Shown here: positions 22,826-32,126 of the stretch, in pieces | How the letters are laid out: the number at the start of each line of letters is the position of its first letter | Position numbering within the stretch: the first letter of the stretch is position 1 | Assembly: GCF_001191005.1 (NCBI RefSeq) | Contig: NZ_CP012201.1 | Location: 6,138,001 to 6,202,000 of the forward strand | Direction of reading: 5' to 3' | Length of the DNA stretch: 64,000 nucleotides | From: Massilia sp. NR 4-1 | GTDB taxonomy: Bacteria; Pseudomonadota; Gammaproteobacteria; Burkholderiales; Burkholderiaceae_D | The notes under the pieces: generated by a model | What the model was told of the DNA's origin: nothing | The model's database searches: none | The model's input: only the letters and a program-made list of their open reading frames with translations | Program-made: the position numbers and the translations under genes

Positions 22826-24226
22826 ATGAAGACGCTTTACGACAAACTCTGGGAATCCCATGTGGTGCGTACCGAAGACGACGGCACCGCCATCCTCTAC
22901 ATCGACCGCCACCTCGTGCACGAAGTGACCAGCCCGCAGGCATTCGACGGCCTGCGCGCCGCCAACCGCCAGCCATGGCGGCTGTCCGCCAACCTGGCCG
23001 TGGCCGACCACAATGTGCCGACCACCGACCGTTCGCACGGCATCGCCGATCCCGTTTCGCGCCTGCAGGTCGAAACGCTGGACAAGAACACCCAGGCTTT
23101 CGGCCTGACCTACTTCAATATGAACGACAAGCGCCAGGGCATCGTGCACGTGATCGGTCCGGAGCAGGGCGCGACCCTGCCCGGCATGACCGTGGTATGC
23201 GGCGACTCGCATACGTCGACCCACGGCGCTTTCGGCGCGCTGGCGCACGGCATCGGCACCTCCGAAGTGGAGCACGTGCTGGCGACGCAAACCCTGCTGG
23301 CCAAGAAATCCAAGGCCATGCTGGTGCAGGTGGACGGCGCGCTGCCGGCCGGCGTGACCGCCAAGGACATCGTGCTGGCCGTGATCGGCAAGATCGGCAC
23401 CGCCGGCGGCACCGGCTACGCCATCGAGTTCGCCGGTTCGGCCATCCGCTCGCTGTCGATGGAAGGCCGCATGACCGTCTGCAATATGGCCATCGAAGCG
23501 GGCGCGCGCGCCGGCATGGTGGCCGTCGACGAGATCACCATCGACTACGTGAAAGGCCGTCCTTTCTCGCCGGTGGGGCCGCACTGGGAACGTGCCGTCG
23601 AATACTGGCGCACCCTGCATTCCGACGCCGGCGCCAAATTCGACCTGGTCGTGACCTTGAACGCGGCCGAGATCAAGCCCCAGGTGACCTGGGGCACCTC
23701 GCCGGAAATGGTGGTGGCGGTCGATGGCCGCGTGCCCGATCCCGACCAGGAAAAAGACAGCGTCAAGCGCGACGCCATGGAAAAAGCCCTGGTGTATATG
23801 GACTTGAAACCGAATACGGCGATCGAGGACATCCGCATCGACAAGGTCTTCATCGGCTCCTGCACCAACTCGCGCATCGAGGACTTGCGCGCCGCCGCCG
23901 CCGTGGTGCGCGGCAAGCAGCGTGCCTCGAACGTGAAGCTGGCGCTGGTGGTGCCGGGCTCCGGCCTGGTGAAAGAGCAGGCCGAACGCGAAGGCCTGGA
24001 CAGCATCTTCAAGGCCGCCGGCTTTGAATGGCGCGAGCCGGGCTGCTCGATGTGCCTGGCGATGAATGCCGACCGCCTCGATCCGGGCGAGCGCTGCGCC
24101 TCCACCTCCAACCGTAATTTCGAAGGCCGTCAGGGCCAAGGCGGACGCACCCACCTGGTGTCGCCCGCCATGGCGGCCGCAGCCGGTATCGCCGGCCATT
24201 TTGTCGACGTGCGCGCCCTGCGCTGA
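22826..24226 (+). CDS. leuC: 3-isopropylmalate dehydratase large subunit
   Basis: A 466-residue aconitase-family subunit that, with LeuD, isomerises 2-isopropylmalate to 3-isopropylmalate in leucine synthesis. The 4Fe-4S ligands are in GSCTNSRIEDL and EPGCSMCLAMN. Other signatures are CGDSHTSTHGAFGALAHGIGTSEVEHV and STSNRNFEGRQGQGGRTHLVSP. The length is standard for the bacterial LeuC type. It opens the leuC-ecn-leuD-leuB-asd run; a CATAAT element at 22781-22786 is a possible -10 box. Confidence 0.97.
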   Translation: MKTLYDKLWESHVVRTEDDGTAILYIDRHLVHEVTSPQAFDGLRAANRQPWRLSANLAVADHNVPTTDRSHGIADPVSRLQVETLDKNTQAFGLTYFNMNDKRQGIVHVIGPEQGATLPGMTVVCGDSHTSTHGAFGALAHGIGTSEVEHVLATQTLLAKKSKAMLVQVDGALPAGVTAKDIVLAVIGKIGTAGGTGYAIEFAGSAIRSLSMEGRMTVCNMAIEAGARAGMVAVDEITIDYVKGRPFSPVGPHWERAVEYWRTLHSDAGAKFDLVVTLNAAEIKPQVTWGTSPEMVVAVDGRVPDPDQEKDSVKRDAMEKALVYMDLKPNTAIEDIRIDKVFIGSCTNSRIEDLRAAAAVVRGKQRASNVKLALVVPGSGLVKEQAEREGLDSIFKAAGFEWREPGCSMCLAMNADRLDPGERCASTSNRNFEGRQGQGGRTHLVSPAMAAAAGIAGHFVDVRALR

Positions 24227-24251
24227 TTAACCGATCCAAGAGAACACCATC

Positions 24252-24374
24252 ATGAAAACCCTATTCGCCATCGCCATCACCGCCCTGTTCCTAAGCGGCT
24301 GCAACACCGTCGCCGGCATCGGCAAGGATGTGCAAAAGGTCGGCCAGGCCGTTGAAGGCGCCGGCAAAAAATAA
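24252..24374 (+). CDS. Entericidin A/B-family small lipoprotein
   Basis: A 40-residue protein: signal peptide MKTLFAIAITALFLSGC with a lipobox LSGC, so Cys17 should be lipid-modified, then a short mature part NTVAGIGKDVQKVGQAVEGAGKK typical of entericidins. Entericidin A and B form a small antidote/toxin lipoprotein pair in enteric bacteria; single copies in Burkholderiales leu operons have no proven role. It lies 25 bp after leuC and 52 bp before leuD. Confidence 0.88.
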   Translation: MKTLFAIAITALFLSGCNTVAGIGKDVQKVGQAVEGAGKK

Positions 24375-24426
24375 CACCGCAGTACGGCGGGCCCGACGGT
24401 CCGCCGTCGCTCTCCTTTAGAGAATC

Positions 24427-25074
24427 ATGGAAAAATTTACCGTCTATGAAGGCCTCGTCGCACCGCTCGACCGCGCGAATGTCGATACCGACGCCATCAT
24501 CCCCAAGCAGTTCCTGAAATCGATCCACCGTACCGGCTTCGGCCCCAATCTGTTCGACGAATGGCGCTATCTGGACCACGGCGAACCGGGCATGGATAAC
24601 AGCGGCCGTCCGCTCAATCCCGACTTCGTGCTGAACCAGGCGCGCTACCAGGGCGCCTCGGTCCTGCTGACGCGCAAGAACTTCGGCTGCGGCTCCTCGC
24701 GCGAGCACGCGCCCTGGGCGCTCGACCAGTTCGGCTTCCGCGCCATTCTTGCGCCGAGTTTTGCCGACATCTTCTACAATAACTGCTTCAAGAACGGCCT
24801 GCTGCCCGTGGTCTTGAGCGAAACCCAGATCGATCATCTGTTCAATGAAGTCAAGGCCTTCCCCGGCTACCGCCTGGTGGTGGACCTTGAGCAGCAGCGC
24901 GTTACGACGGCCAACGGCAGCATCTCCTACCCCTTCGAGATCGACGCCTTCCGCAAATACTGCCTGATGAATGGTCTCGACGATATCGGCCTGACGCTGC
25001 GCCACGCCGACAGCATCCGCGCCTTCGAAGAGCGTCATCTGGCCAACCAGCCCTGGCTGGCCAACGTCATCTAA
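24427..25074 (+). CDS. leuD: 3-isopropylmalate dehydratase small subunit
   Basis: A 215-residue LeuD, the swivel-domain partner of LeuC. Signatures are DRANVDTDAIIPKQFLK near the N terminus and NFGCGSSREHAPWAL, then FADIFYNNCFKNGLLPV. The length is typical. It lies 14 bp before leuB in the leucine operon. Confidence 0.97.
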   Translation: MEKFTVYEGLVAPLDRANVDTDAIIPKQFLKSIHRTGFGPNLFDEWRYLDHGEPGMDNSGRPLNPDFVLNQARYQGASVLLTRKNFGCGSSREHAPWALDQFGFRAILAPSFADIFYNNCFKNGLLPVVLSETQIDHLFNEVKAFPGYRLVVDLEQQRVTTANGSISYPFEIDAFRKYCLMNGLDDIGLTLRHADSIRAFEERHLANQPWLANVI

Positions 25075-25088
25075 ACTCAAAGAACAAT

Positions 25089-26159
25089 ATGAAAATTGCT
25101 ATCTTGCCGGGCGACGGCATCGGCCCGGAAATCGTCGCCCAAGCGGTGAAGGTGCTCAACGCACTGGACGAAAAATTTGAACTGGAAAGCGCGCCGGTGG
25201 GCGGCGCCGGCTATGCGGCGCATGGCCACCCGCTGCCGGAAGCCACGCTGGCGCTGGCCAAAGCGGCCGACGCCGTGCTGTTCGGCGCCGTGGGCGACTT
25301 CAAATACGACACGCTGGAGCGCTCGCTGCGTCCGGAACAGGCCATCCTGGGCCTGCGCAAGAACCTGGGCCTGTTCGCCAATCTGCGTCCGGCCATCCTG
25401 TATCCCGAACTGGCCGGCGCTTCCACGCTGAAGCCGGAAGTGGTGTCGGGCCTGGACATCCTGATCATCCGCGAGCTGACCGGCGACATCTACTTCGGCC
25501 AGCCGCGCGGCGTGCGCGAATGCCCGGACGGCCCCTTCAAAGGCCAGCGCGAAGGCTTCGACACCATGCGCTATGCGGAAGGCGAGATCCGCCGCATCGC
25601 CCACGTGGCCTTCCAGGCGGCGCAAAAGCGCGGCAAGCGCCTGACCAGCGTGGACAAGGCCAATGTGCTGGAAACCTTCCAGTTCTGGAAGGACATCGTC
25701 ACCGACGTGCACAAGGAATACCCGGACGTGGCGCTCGAGCATATGTACGTCGACAACGCCGCCATGCAGCTGGTGCGCGCGCCGAAGAAATTCGACGTCA
25801 TCGTCACCGGCAATATGTTCGGCGACATCCTGTCCGACGCGGCGGCCATGCTGACCGGTTCCATCGGCATGCTGCCATCGGCTTCGCTGGACGCCAACAA
25901 CAAGGGTCTGTACGAGCCTTCGCACGGTTCGGCGCCGGACATCGCGGGCAAGGGCATCGCCAATCCGCTGGCGACCATCCTGTCGGCGGCCATGATGCTG
26001 CGCTTCTCGCTCAATCGCGCGCAGCAGGCGGACCGCATCGAAGCAGCAGTCAAGAAGGTGTTGGCGCAAGGCCTGCGCACACCGGATATCCATGAAGCCG
26101 GTACCCAAAAGGTCGGCACCGAAGAAATGGGCGACGCCGTGGTGCGCGCTCTCGCATAA
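25089..26159 (+). CDS. leuB: 3-isopropylmalate dehydrogenase
   Basis: A 356-residue NAD-dependent decarboxylating dehydrogenase for the third leucine-pathway step. It shows the N-terminal LPGDGIGPEIV, substrate-contact RPEQAILGLRKNLGLFANLRP, RELTGDIYFGQPRG, metal-binding VTGNMFGDILSDAAAML and the NAD-binding EPSHGSAPDIAGKGIANP. It completes leuCDB here. Confidence 0.97.
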   Translation: MKIAILPGDGIGPEIVAQAVKVLNALDEKFELESAPVGGAGYAAHGHPLPEATLALAKAADAVLFGAVGDFKYDTLERSLRPEQAILGLRKNLGLFANLRPAILYPELAGASTLKPEVVSGLDILIIRELTGDIYFGQPRGVRECPDGPFKGQREGFDTMRYAEGEIRRIAHVAFQAAQKRGKRLTSVDKANVLETFQFWKDIVTDVHKEYPDVALEHMYVDNAAMQLVRAPKKFDVIVTGNMFGDILSDAAAMLTGSIGMLPSASLDANNKGLYEPSHGSAPDIAGKGIANPLATILSAAMMLRFSLNRAQQADRIEAAVKKVLAQGLRTPDIHEAGTQKVGTEEMGDAVVRALA

Positions 26160-26225
26160 ACAAAGCGAAGAAGGCAGGGGTGGGAGCCACTGCCGCTCTT
26201 CTCATTCAACCCAAGGGAAAGCAAA

Positions 26226-27353
26226 ATGAAACTCGTAGGTCTAGTTGGTTGGCGTGGCATGGTCGGTTCGGTCCTGATGCAGCGCATGCAGGAAGAGGGC
26301 GATTTCGCCCATATCGAGCCGGTATTTTTCACCACTTCGAACACCGGCGGCGCCGCGCCTGCCATGGCGAAGAACGAAACCACGCTGAAAGACGCGACCA
26401 ATATCGATGAGCTGAAACGCTGCGAGATCATCATTTCCTGCCAGGGCGGCGACTACACTTCCGAAGTGTTCCCGAAACTGCGCGCGGCCGGCTGGAACGG
26501 CTACTGGATCGACGCCGCGTCGACCCTGCGCATGGAAAAGGACGCCGTCATCGTGCTCGATCCGGTCAACCTGAACGTGATCAAGGACGCCATGGCCAAG
26601 GGCGTGAAGAATTTCGTCGGCGGCAACTGCACCGTGTCCTGCATGCTGATGGGCCTGGGCGGCCTGTTCAAGCACGATCTGGTGGACTGGATGACCTCCA
26701 TGACCTACCAGGCGGCATCGGGCGGCGGCGCCCAGCATATGCGCGAGCTGCTGACCCAGTTCGGCACCATCAACGCCTCCGTCAAATCGCTGCTGGACAA
26801 TCCGGCTGCGGCCATCCTGGAAATCGACCGCCAGGTGCTGGCCACCCAGCACGGCCTGTCGGCCGAAGAAACCAAGCAGTTCGGCGTGCCGCTGGCCGGC
26901 AACCTGATCCCGTGGATCGACAAGGATCTGGGCAACGGCCAGTCGAAGGAAGAGTGGAAGGGCGGCGCCGAGACCAACAAGATCCTGGGCCGCGGCCTGG
27001 ACTTCGGCAGCCAGCCGATCCCGGTCGATGGCCTGTGCGTGCGCATCGGCGCCATGCGCTGCCACTCGCAGGCGCTGACCATCAAGCTGAAGAAAGATGT
27101 GCCGCTGGACGAGATCAACGACATCATCGCCAACGACAACCAGTGGGTGAAGTTGGTGCCGAACACGCGCGAAGCGTCGGCGCGCGACCTGACCCCGGCC
27201 GCCGTCACCGGCAGCCTGACCATTCCGGTCGGCCGCGTGCGCAAGATGTCGATGGGCGGCGAGTACATCTCGGCCTTCACCGTGGGCGACCAGCTGCTGT
27301 GGGGCGCGGCCGAACCGCTGCGCCGCATGCTGCGCATCGTGCTCGATAAATAA
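26226..27353 (+). CDS. asd: Aspartate-semialdehyde dehydrogenase
   Basis: A 375-residue Asd of the long proteobacterial type, reducing aspartyl phosphate to aspartate semialdehyde for lysine, threonine, methionine and peptidoglycan precursors. The NADP motif is LVGWRGMVGSVLMQRM; the catalytic Cys is in GGNCTVSCML; the substrate-binding RIGAMRCHSQALTIKLK follows. AAGGGAAAGCAAA precedes the ATG. The 66-bp leader after leuB contains a possible hairpin (GGCAG at 26173 with CTGCC at 26190). An intrinsic terminator follows. Confidence 0.96.
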   Translation: MKLVGLVGWRGMVGSVLMQRMQEEGDFAHIEPVFFTTSNTGGAAPAMAKNETTLKDATNIDELKRCEIIISCQGGDYTSEVFPKLRAAGWNGYWIDAASTLRMEKDAVIVLDPVNLNVIKDAMAKGVKNFVGGNCTVSCMLMGLGGLFKHDLVDWMTSMTYQAASGGGAQHMRELLTQFGTINASVKSLLDNPAAAILEIDRQVLATQHGLSAEETKQFGVPLAGNLIPWIDKDLGNGQSKEEWKGGAETNKILGRGLDFGSQPIPVDGLCVRIGAMRCHSQALTIKLKKDVPLDEINDIIANDNQWVKLVPNTREASARDLTPAAVTGSLTIPVGRVRKMSMGGEYISAFTVGDQLLWGAAEPLRRMLRIVLDK

Positions 27354-27395
27354 GCAGTTTTCGCTGTATCAGGGGCCGTTTGCGGGCCCTGTCCG

Positions 27396-27429
27396 AAAGG
27401 CCGATTTCATAGGGAAATCGGCCTTTTTT
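27396..27429 (+). terminator. Intrinsic terminator after asd
   Basis: AAAGGCCGATTTC (27396-27408) pairs with GAAATCGGCCTTT (27414-27426) and runs into six T. It lies 43 bp past asd and separates it from fimV. Confidence 0.92.
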
Positions 27430-27576
27430 CTTGGCTTTGCACGCAGAATTCGGCATTGAGGGGACACCCGGGGCGCGGCGAGGGGGCGGAATGCTTGCAC
27501 GCTTGATGCCATGATGTTATGTTGGGATATCCGGGAAAGTAACTTTTCCCCTGTTAACCTATTTAAGCCCCACACT

Positions 27577-30534
27577 ATGCCTGTACAAAAACGCTCCAAG
27601 CTGGTTTCGTTCGCATTGAAAACTATCACCGGCGCTGTCGCCAGCGCGGTTTTATTGTCTGCCTCTGCAAACGCCGCCGGTCTGGGCAAGTTGACTGTGC
27701 TGTCATCGCTGGGGCAGCCGCTGCGCGCCGAAATCGAACTGACGGCCGTCACGCCGGAAGAGGCGGGCGAGCTGGCGGCCAAGCTGGCCTCGCCGGACGC
27801 CTTCCGCCAGGCCAATATTGATTTCAACCCGGCACTGCTGTCGCTGAAGTTCGACGTCGAGCAGCGCAATGGCCGCCAGTTCATCCGCGTCAGCTCCAGC
27901 CAGCCGATCAACGAACCCTTCGTCGACATGCTGCTGGAACTGAGCTGGACCAACGGCCGCCTGGTGCGCGAATACACCTTCCTGCTCGATCCGGCCGACC
28001 TGCGCTCGGCCCAGGCGCCGCAGGCGGCACCGGCCGCCGCCGCGCCCACGGCAGCGGTGGCGGCGCCTGCTGCGCCCACCGCCGCCGAACGCGCGGCCGC
28101 CGTGCGCGCCAGCCGTCCCGCGCCGGCCGCCAGTCCGGCCGCCAGTCAGGCCAAGCCGGCTGCGGAGGAGGAGTACCGCGTCAAGCAGGGCGACACGCTG
28201 GGACGCATCGCGCGCCAGCTCAAGCCTTCCGATGTCTCGCTGGACATGATGCTGGTGGCGCTGTACCGCGCCAATCCGGAAGCCTTCTCCGGCAAGAATA
28301 TGAACCGCCTGAAGTCGGGCACCATCCTGCGCGTGCCGGATGCCGACAGCGCGCGCGCCACCGCCCAGGGCGAGGCGCACGGCGTGGTGGTGGCCCATGC
28401 CGCCGACTTCAACGCCTACCGCGCCAAGCTGGCCGGCCAGGTTGCCTCCAGCACCCCGGCCAAGGAACCGGAAGCGGCGCAAAGCGCCACCGGCAAGATC
28501 TCGGCGCGCGTGGAAGAGCATGCGAAACCGGCCAGCGAAGCGAAGGACAAGCTGAAACTGTCGAAGGCCGGCGAGCAGTCGGCCCGCACCGGCAAGACCG
28601 GCAGCGCGGAAGACAAGATCGCCAAGGACCAGCAGGTGGCCGAGGCCAGCGAGCGCGTCAAGGAACTGGAAAAGAACGTCAGCGATCTGGAAAAACTGAT
28701 GGCGGTGAAGAGCAAGGCCGCGACCGAGGCGCAGAACAAGGCGTCGGCGCCGGCCAAGCCGGAAGCATCCGCCGCCGCCTCGGCCAAGGAGCAGGCTGCG
28801 GCCGCATCGGCGGAAGCTTCCGCCTCGGCCGGCGCCGCCGCCGCCGCCAGCGAAGCCGCCGCCAAGCCGGCCAAGCCGCCGCGCAGCGTGGTGGGCGCGG
28901 CCAAGTCGCCGGTGCAGGAACCGTCCCTGGTCGAGACCCTGACGGAAAACGCGCAGTACATCGGCGTGGCCCTGGCCGCGCTGCTGGGCGGCGCCTTCAT
29001 GCTGGCGCGCCGCCGCAAGCAGCAGAAAGCCGAGACGGCCGTGCCGCCGGAAGAGAGCAGCGTGCTGGGCGATCCGGGCGTGACCGCGCCGGCCATGTTT
29101 GCCGAAGCGGGCGGCCAGAGCGTGGATACCAGCAACAGCGTGTTCAACTCCAACTTCGCGCCCTCGGCCAGCCAGCTCGATACCAATGAAGTCGACCCGG
29201 TGGCCGAAGCCGACGTCTACATCGCTTATGGCCGCGACGCCCAGGCCGAGGAAATCCTGAAAGAAGCGCTGCGCAACCATCCGGAACGCCATCCGGTGCG
29301 TCTGAAACTGCTGGAAATCTACGCCAACCGGCGCGATACGCGCGCCTTTGAAGCCCAGGCCAGCGAGCTGTATTCGCAGACCAGCGGCGAGGGCGAGGAG
29401 TGGGCGCAGGCGGCGCAACTGGGCCGTGGCATCGATCCGGCGAATCCGCTGTACGCGGGCGCGGCTGCGGCCGCAGCGGGCGGCGAGGTGGCGGCCGGTC
29501 TGGGCCTGGCGGCCGCTGGCGCTGCAGGCGCCGCCGCGCTGGCCGACGACGACCTGTCCATCTTTGCCGCGCCGGCACCGGCGGAAGCCGCCGCCGAGGA
29601 AGGCCTCGACCTGGACCTGAGCAAGGATGCCACGGCCCTGGCTGCGCAGGCTGACAGCGGTCTTGATTTCGCCCAGGAGCAGACGGCGCTGCCGGCCGAA
29701 CCCGCGCCGGCCGCCGCGACGCCCGACTGGGCCTCGCCCGGCGCTGCCGCCGCCGAGCCGGCCTGGGCACAGTCGGCCGCCAAGCCGGAAAGCGATCCAA
29801 GCAGCTTCCTCGACTTCGATCTGGGAGGCTTGAGCTTCGACCAGGCCGCCGCACCGGCGCCGGCCGCCGCCGAAACCGTACCCGACACCGCGTCCAGCCT
29901 GGCCGAGGAAAGCAAGGCCGCGCCGGACCTGGGCCTGGCGCTGGATATGCCGTTTGAAAGCGCCGCCGCGCCGGCTCCCGCGCCGGCCGACGACCTGGGC
30001 ATGGACTTCAATCTGGACCTGCCAAGCGACACGCCGGCGCCGGCCGCCGAGCCTGAGGCCCTGGCCGACCTGGACATGATGGACTTCGACCTGCCGGCCA
30101 GCGCCCCGGCGCCAATCGCCGCGCCGACCATCGCCGCGCCGGACCTGGACGATCTGCGCCTGCCCGATATTGAAGACATGAAGCCCGCCACGGCGGCCGC
30201 CACCGCACTGCCCGACATCGAAGACATGAAGATGGGCGATGCCCTGGCCGATGCCCCGGCCCCCGCGCCGGCCGACTTCGACCTGAGCGGCATCGACCTG
30301 GACCTGCATGGCACCGCCGCCCAGCCGGCCGAAGCGCTGACCGCCGCCCCGGTGGCCAGCGAGGAGGCCCTGTCGGCCCACCATATGGAGATGGACACCA
30401 AGCTCGATCTGGCCATCGCCTACCAGGAAATCGGCGACAAGGAAGGCGCGCGCGAGCTGCTCGATGAGGTCATCCGCGGCGGCAACGACGACCAGGTCGG
30501 CCGCGCCAGTTCCATGCGCGCCCTGCTGGGCTGA
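27577..30534 (+). CDS. fimV: FimV-like motility/type IV pilus hub protein
   Basis: A 985-residue FimV/HubP-type protein. A signal-like N terminus (ends SASANAAG) leads to the FimV N-terminal domain (LGKLTVLSSLGQPLRAEIELTAVTPEE), a LysM peptidoglycan-binding domain at about 197-250 (EEYRVKQGDTLGRIARQL), a coiled-coil segment, one transmembrane helix near 460-480 (YIGVALAALLGGAFMLARRR), a TPR-like cytoplasmic part (VYIAYGRDAQAEEILKEAL), a long acidic Ala/Pro-rich stretch, and the conserved C-terminal FimV repeat (KLDLAIAYQEIGDKEGARELLDEVIRGG). It organises polar machinery in Pseudomonas and Vibrio. The start at 27577 puts the signal peptide at the N terminus; a frame open to 27511 has no ribosome site. 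It sits between asd and truA, as in other betaproteobacteria. Confidence 0.93.
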   Translation: MPVQKRSKLVSFALKTITGAVASAVLLSASANAAGLGKLTVLSSLGQPLRAEIELTAVTPEEAGELAAKLASPDAFRQANIDFNPALLSLKFDVEQRNGRQFIRVSSSQPINEPFVDMLLELSWTNGRLVREYTFLLDPADLRSAQAPQAAPAAAAPTAAVAAPAAPTAAERAAAVRASRPAPAASPAASQAKPAAEEEYRVKQGDTLGRIARQLKPSDVSLDMMLVALYRANPEAFSGKNMNRLKSGTILRVPDADSARATAQGEAHGVVVAHAADFNAYRAKLAGQVASSTPAKEPEAAQSATGKISARVEEHAKPASEAKDKLKLSKAGEQSARTGKTGSAEDKIAKDQQVAEASERVKELEKNVSDLEKLMAVKSKAATEAQNKASAPAKPEASAAASAKEQAAAASAEASASAGAAAAASEAAAKPAKPPRSVVGAAKSPVQEPSLVETLTENAQYIGVALAALLGGAFMLARRRKQQKAETAVPPEESSVLGDPGVTAPAMFAEAGGQSVDTSNSVFNSNFAPSASQLDTNEVDPVAEADVYIAYGRDAQAEEILKEALRNHPERHPVRLKLLEIYANRRDTRAFEAQASELYSQTSGEGEEWAQAAQLGRGIDPANPLYAGAAAAAAGGEVAAGLGLAAAGAAGAAALADDDLSIFAAPAPAEAAAEEGLDLDLSKDATALAAQADSGLDFAQEQTALPAEPAPAAATPDWASPGAAAAEPAWAQSAAKPESDPSSFLDFDLGGLSFDQAAAPAPAAAETVPDTASSLAEESKAAPDLGLALDMPFESAAAPAPAPADDLGMDFNLDLPSDTPAPAAEPEALADLDMMDFDLPASAPAPIAAPTIAAPDLDDLRLPDIEDMKPATAAATALPDIEDMKMGDALADAPAPAPADFDLSGIDLDLHGTAAQPAEALTAAPVASEEALSAHHMEMDTKLDLAIAYQEIGDKEGARELLDEVIRGGNDDQVGRASSMRALLG

Positions 30535-30559
30535 GCCGAAGCGCGGGGCGGCACGGCTG

Positions 30560-30565
30560 TATAAT
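30560..30565 (+). promoter_or_regulatory. Possible -10 box before truA
   Basis: An exact TATAAT lies 34 bp upstream of the truA TTG start; no good -35 hexamer is visible at the usual distance. Confidence 0.35.
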
Positions 30566-30598
30566 GCCCCCCTCGCAGACCACACCATAGAGCAGGAA

Positions 30599-31420
30599 TT
30601 GAAACGGATCGCATTAGGAGTCCAGTACAACGGCGCCGACTGGCACGGCTATCAGATTCAGCCCCACGGCATCACCGTGCAGGACAAGCTGGAGCAGGCG
30701 ATCCAGCAATTCGCCTGCGCCCACCTGCCCACCACCTGCGCCGGCCGCACCGACGCCGGCGTGCATGCGCTGGGCCAGGTGGTCCACTTCGACACCGAAC
30801 TGACGCGCGAGACCCATGCCTGGGTGCGCGGCATCAACGCCTTCCTGCCCGATTCCATCGGCGTGCGCTGGGCCAGGGAAGTGCAGGAACTGGAACCGGT
30901 GGCCGAGGGCGAATACCGCGAAGGCGAGTTCCACGCCCGCTTCAGCGCCCGTTCCCGCACCTACCACTACCTGCTGTACAACCACCAGGTGCGCTCGCCG
31001 CTGCTGGCGGGCCGCGCCGGCTTCTGCCACCGCCCGCTGGACGTGGAACTGATGCGCGCCGGCGCCGCCCACCTGATCGGCGAGCACGATTTCACGGCCT
31101 TCCGTGCCGCCCAATGCCAGGCCAAGACGCCGGTCAAGCAGATGTATCAGGTGGACGTGGCGCGCCACGGCGATATGATCCTGTTCACCCTGCGTGCCAG
31201 CGCCTTCCTGCACCATATGGTGCGGAATCTGGTAGGCTCCCTGATCTATGTGGGGCAGGGCAGGGAAAAGCCGGAATGGATGGCCGAACTGCTGGCCGGC
31301 CGCGACCGCACCGTCGCCGCGCCCACCTTCATGCCGGATGGCTTGTATCTGGCGAATATCGAATACGATGAAAAATGGGGCTTGCCGGCCGAAGCGGCCA
31401 GCATCCTGCCCGCTTTTTAA
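30599..31420 (+). CDS. truA: tRNA pseudouridine(38-40) synthase
   Basis: A 273-residue TruA that makes pseudouridine in the anticodon arm of tRNAs. The catalytic Asp lies in CAGRTDAGVHALGQVVHF; FSARSRTYHYLLYN and ASAFLHHMVRNLVGSL are also family marks. The start is TTG at 30599, because the family begins KRIALGVQYNG directly there, AGCAGGAA is just upstream, and no in-frame ATG or GTG fits. It begins a run truA-trpF-trpB-trpA. Confidence 0.94.
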   Translation: MKRIALGVQYNGADWHGYQIQPHGITVQDKLEQAIQQFACAHLPTTCAGRTDAGVHALGQVVHFDTELTRETHAWVRGINAFLPDSIGVRWAREVQELEPVAEGEYREGEFHARFSARSRTYHYLLYNHQVRSPLLAGRAGFCHRPLDVELMRAGAAHLIGEHDFTAFRAAQCQAKTPVKQMYQVDVARHGDMILFTLRASAFLHHMVRNLVGSLIYVGQGREKPEWMAELLAGRDRTVAAPTFMPDGLYLANIEYDEKWGLPAEAASILPAF

Positions 31421-31433
31421 AGGACGAAGATAT

Positions 31434-32126
31434 ATGCAGCGTACCCGTATCAAGATTTGCGGCCTGACCCGAGAGGAAGACGTGCAGGCGGCGGTGGCCG
31501 CCGGCGCCGATGCGGTGGGCTTTGTCTTCTATCCCAAAAGTCCGCGCCATGTGACGCCGCAGCGCGCGGCCGAGCTGATTGCACTGCTGCCGCCCTTCGT
31601 GACGGCGGTCGGCCTGTTCGTCAACGCCAGCGCGGAAGAGGTGGCGGCCACCGTGGCCGTGGCCCCGATCGGCCTCTTGCAATTCCATGGCGACGAGACG
31701 GCGCAGCAGTGCGCCGCGGCGGCGGCGGCCGTCAACCGGCCTTTTATGCGCGTGTTTCGCGTCAAGCCGGGCAGTTCTTCCGCCGAACTGCTAGAATATG
31801 AACAACAGTGCCGCGCATCCAGCAAGCTATTCAACGGCTTGCTCTTCGATACCTTCGTGGATGCATATGGCGGCGCAGGAAAGGTTTTCGATTGGTCTCT
31901 CATTCCAAAAGATCTCGCGCGTCGGGCCGTTTTGAGTGGTGGCTTGAACGCACAAAATGCGACTGGCGCAGTGGTGCGCGTTCGCCCTTGCGCGGTTGAC
32001 GTCAGTAGCGGCGTCGAAGCGGCCAAGGGTATTAAAGATTCCCGCCTGATCGACGGCTTCGTCCGTGCGGTCCGGGAGGCCGATGCCACTATCGAAAGAG
32101 AAACCTATCATGAAAGATCTGCCTGA
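31434..32126 (+). CDS. trpF: Phosphoribosylanthranilate isomerase
   Basis: A 230-residue TIM-barrel enzyme of tryptophan synthesis. It starts RTRIKICGLTREEDVQAAVAAGADAVGFVF (catalytic Cys in KICG), shows LLQFHGDE, LLFDTF (catalytic Asp), LSGGL and VDVSSGVE. AGGACGAAG precedes the ATG. The last 17 bp overlap the trpB start, so the two are probably translationally coupled. Confidence 0.95.
   Translation: MQRTRIKICGLTREEDVQAAVAAGADAVGFVFYPKSPRHVTPQRAAELIALLPPFVTAVGLFVNASAEEVAATVAVAPIGLLQFHGDETAQQCAAAAAAVNRPFMRVFRVKPGSSSAELLEYEQQCRASSKLFNGLLFDTFVDAYGGAGKVFDWSLIPKDLARRAVLSGGLNAQNATGAVVRVRPCAVDVSSGVEAAKGIKDSRLIDGFVRAVREADATIERETYHERSA

Noticed and set aside
26166..26202. Riboswitch or attenuator in the asd leader
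   Set aside because: Only a short imperfect hairpin is present in 66 bp; it is too small for a lysine riboswitch and no leader peptide is seen.
27703..30630. A 975-codon open frame on the minus strand opposite fimV
   Set aside because: It mirrors a GC-rich, Ala/Pro-rich gene; the product is Arg/Gly/His-rich without any domain, and fimV itself has clear LysM, membrane and C-terminal domains.
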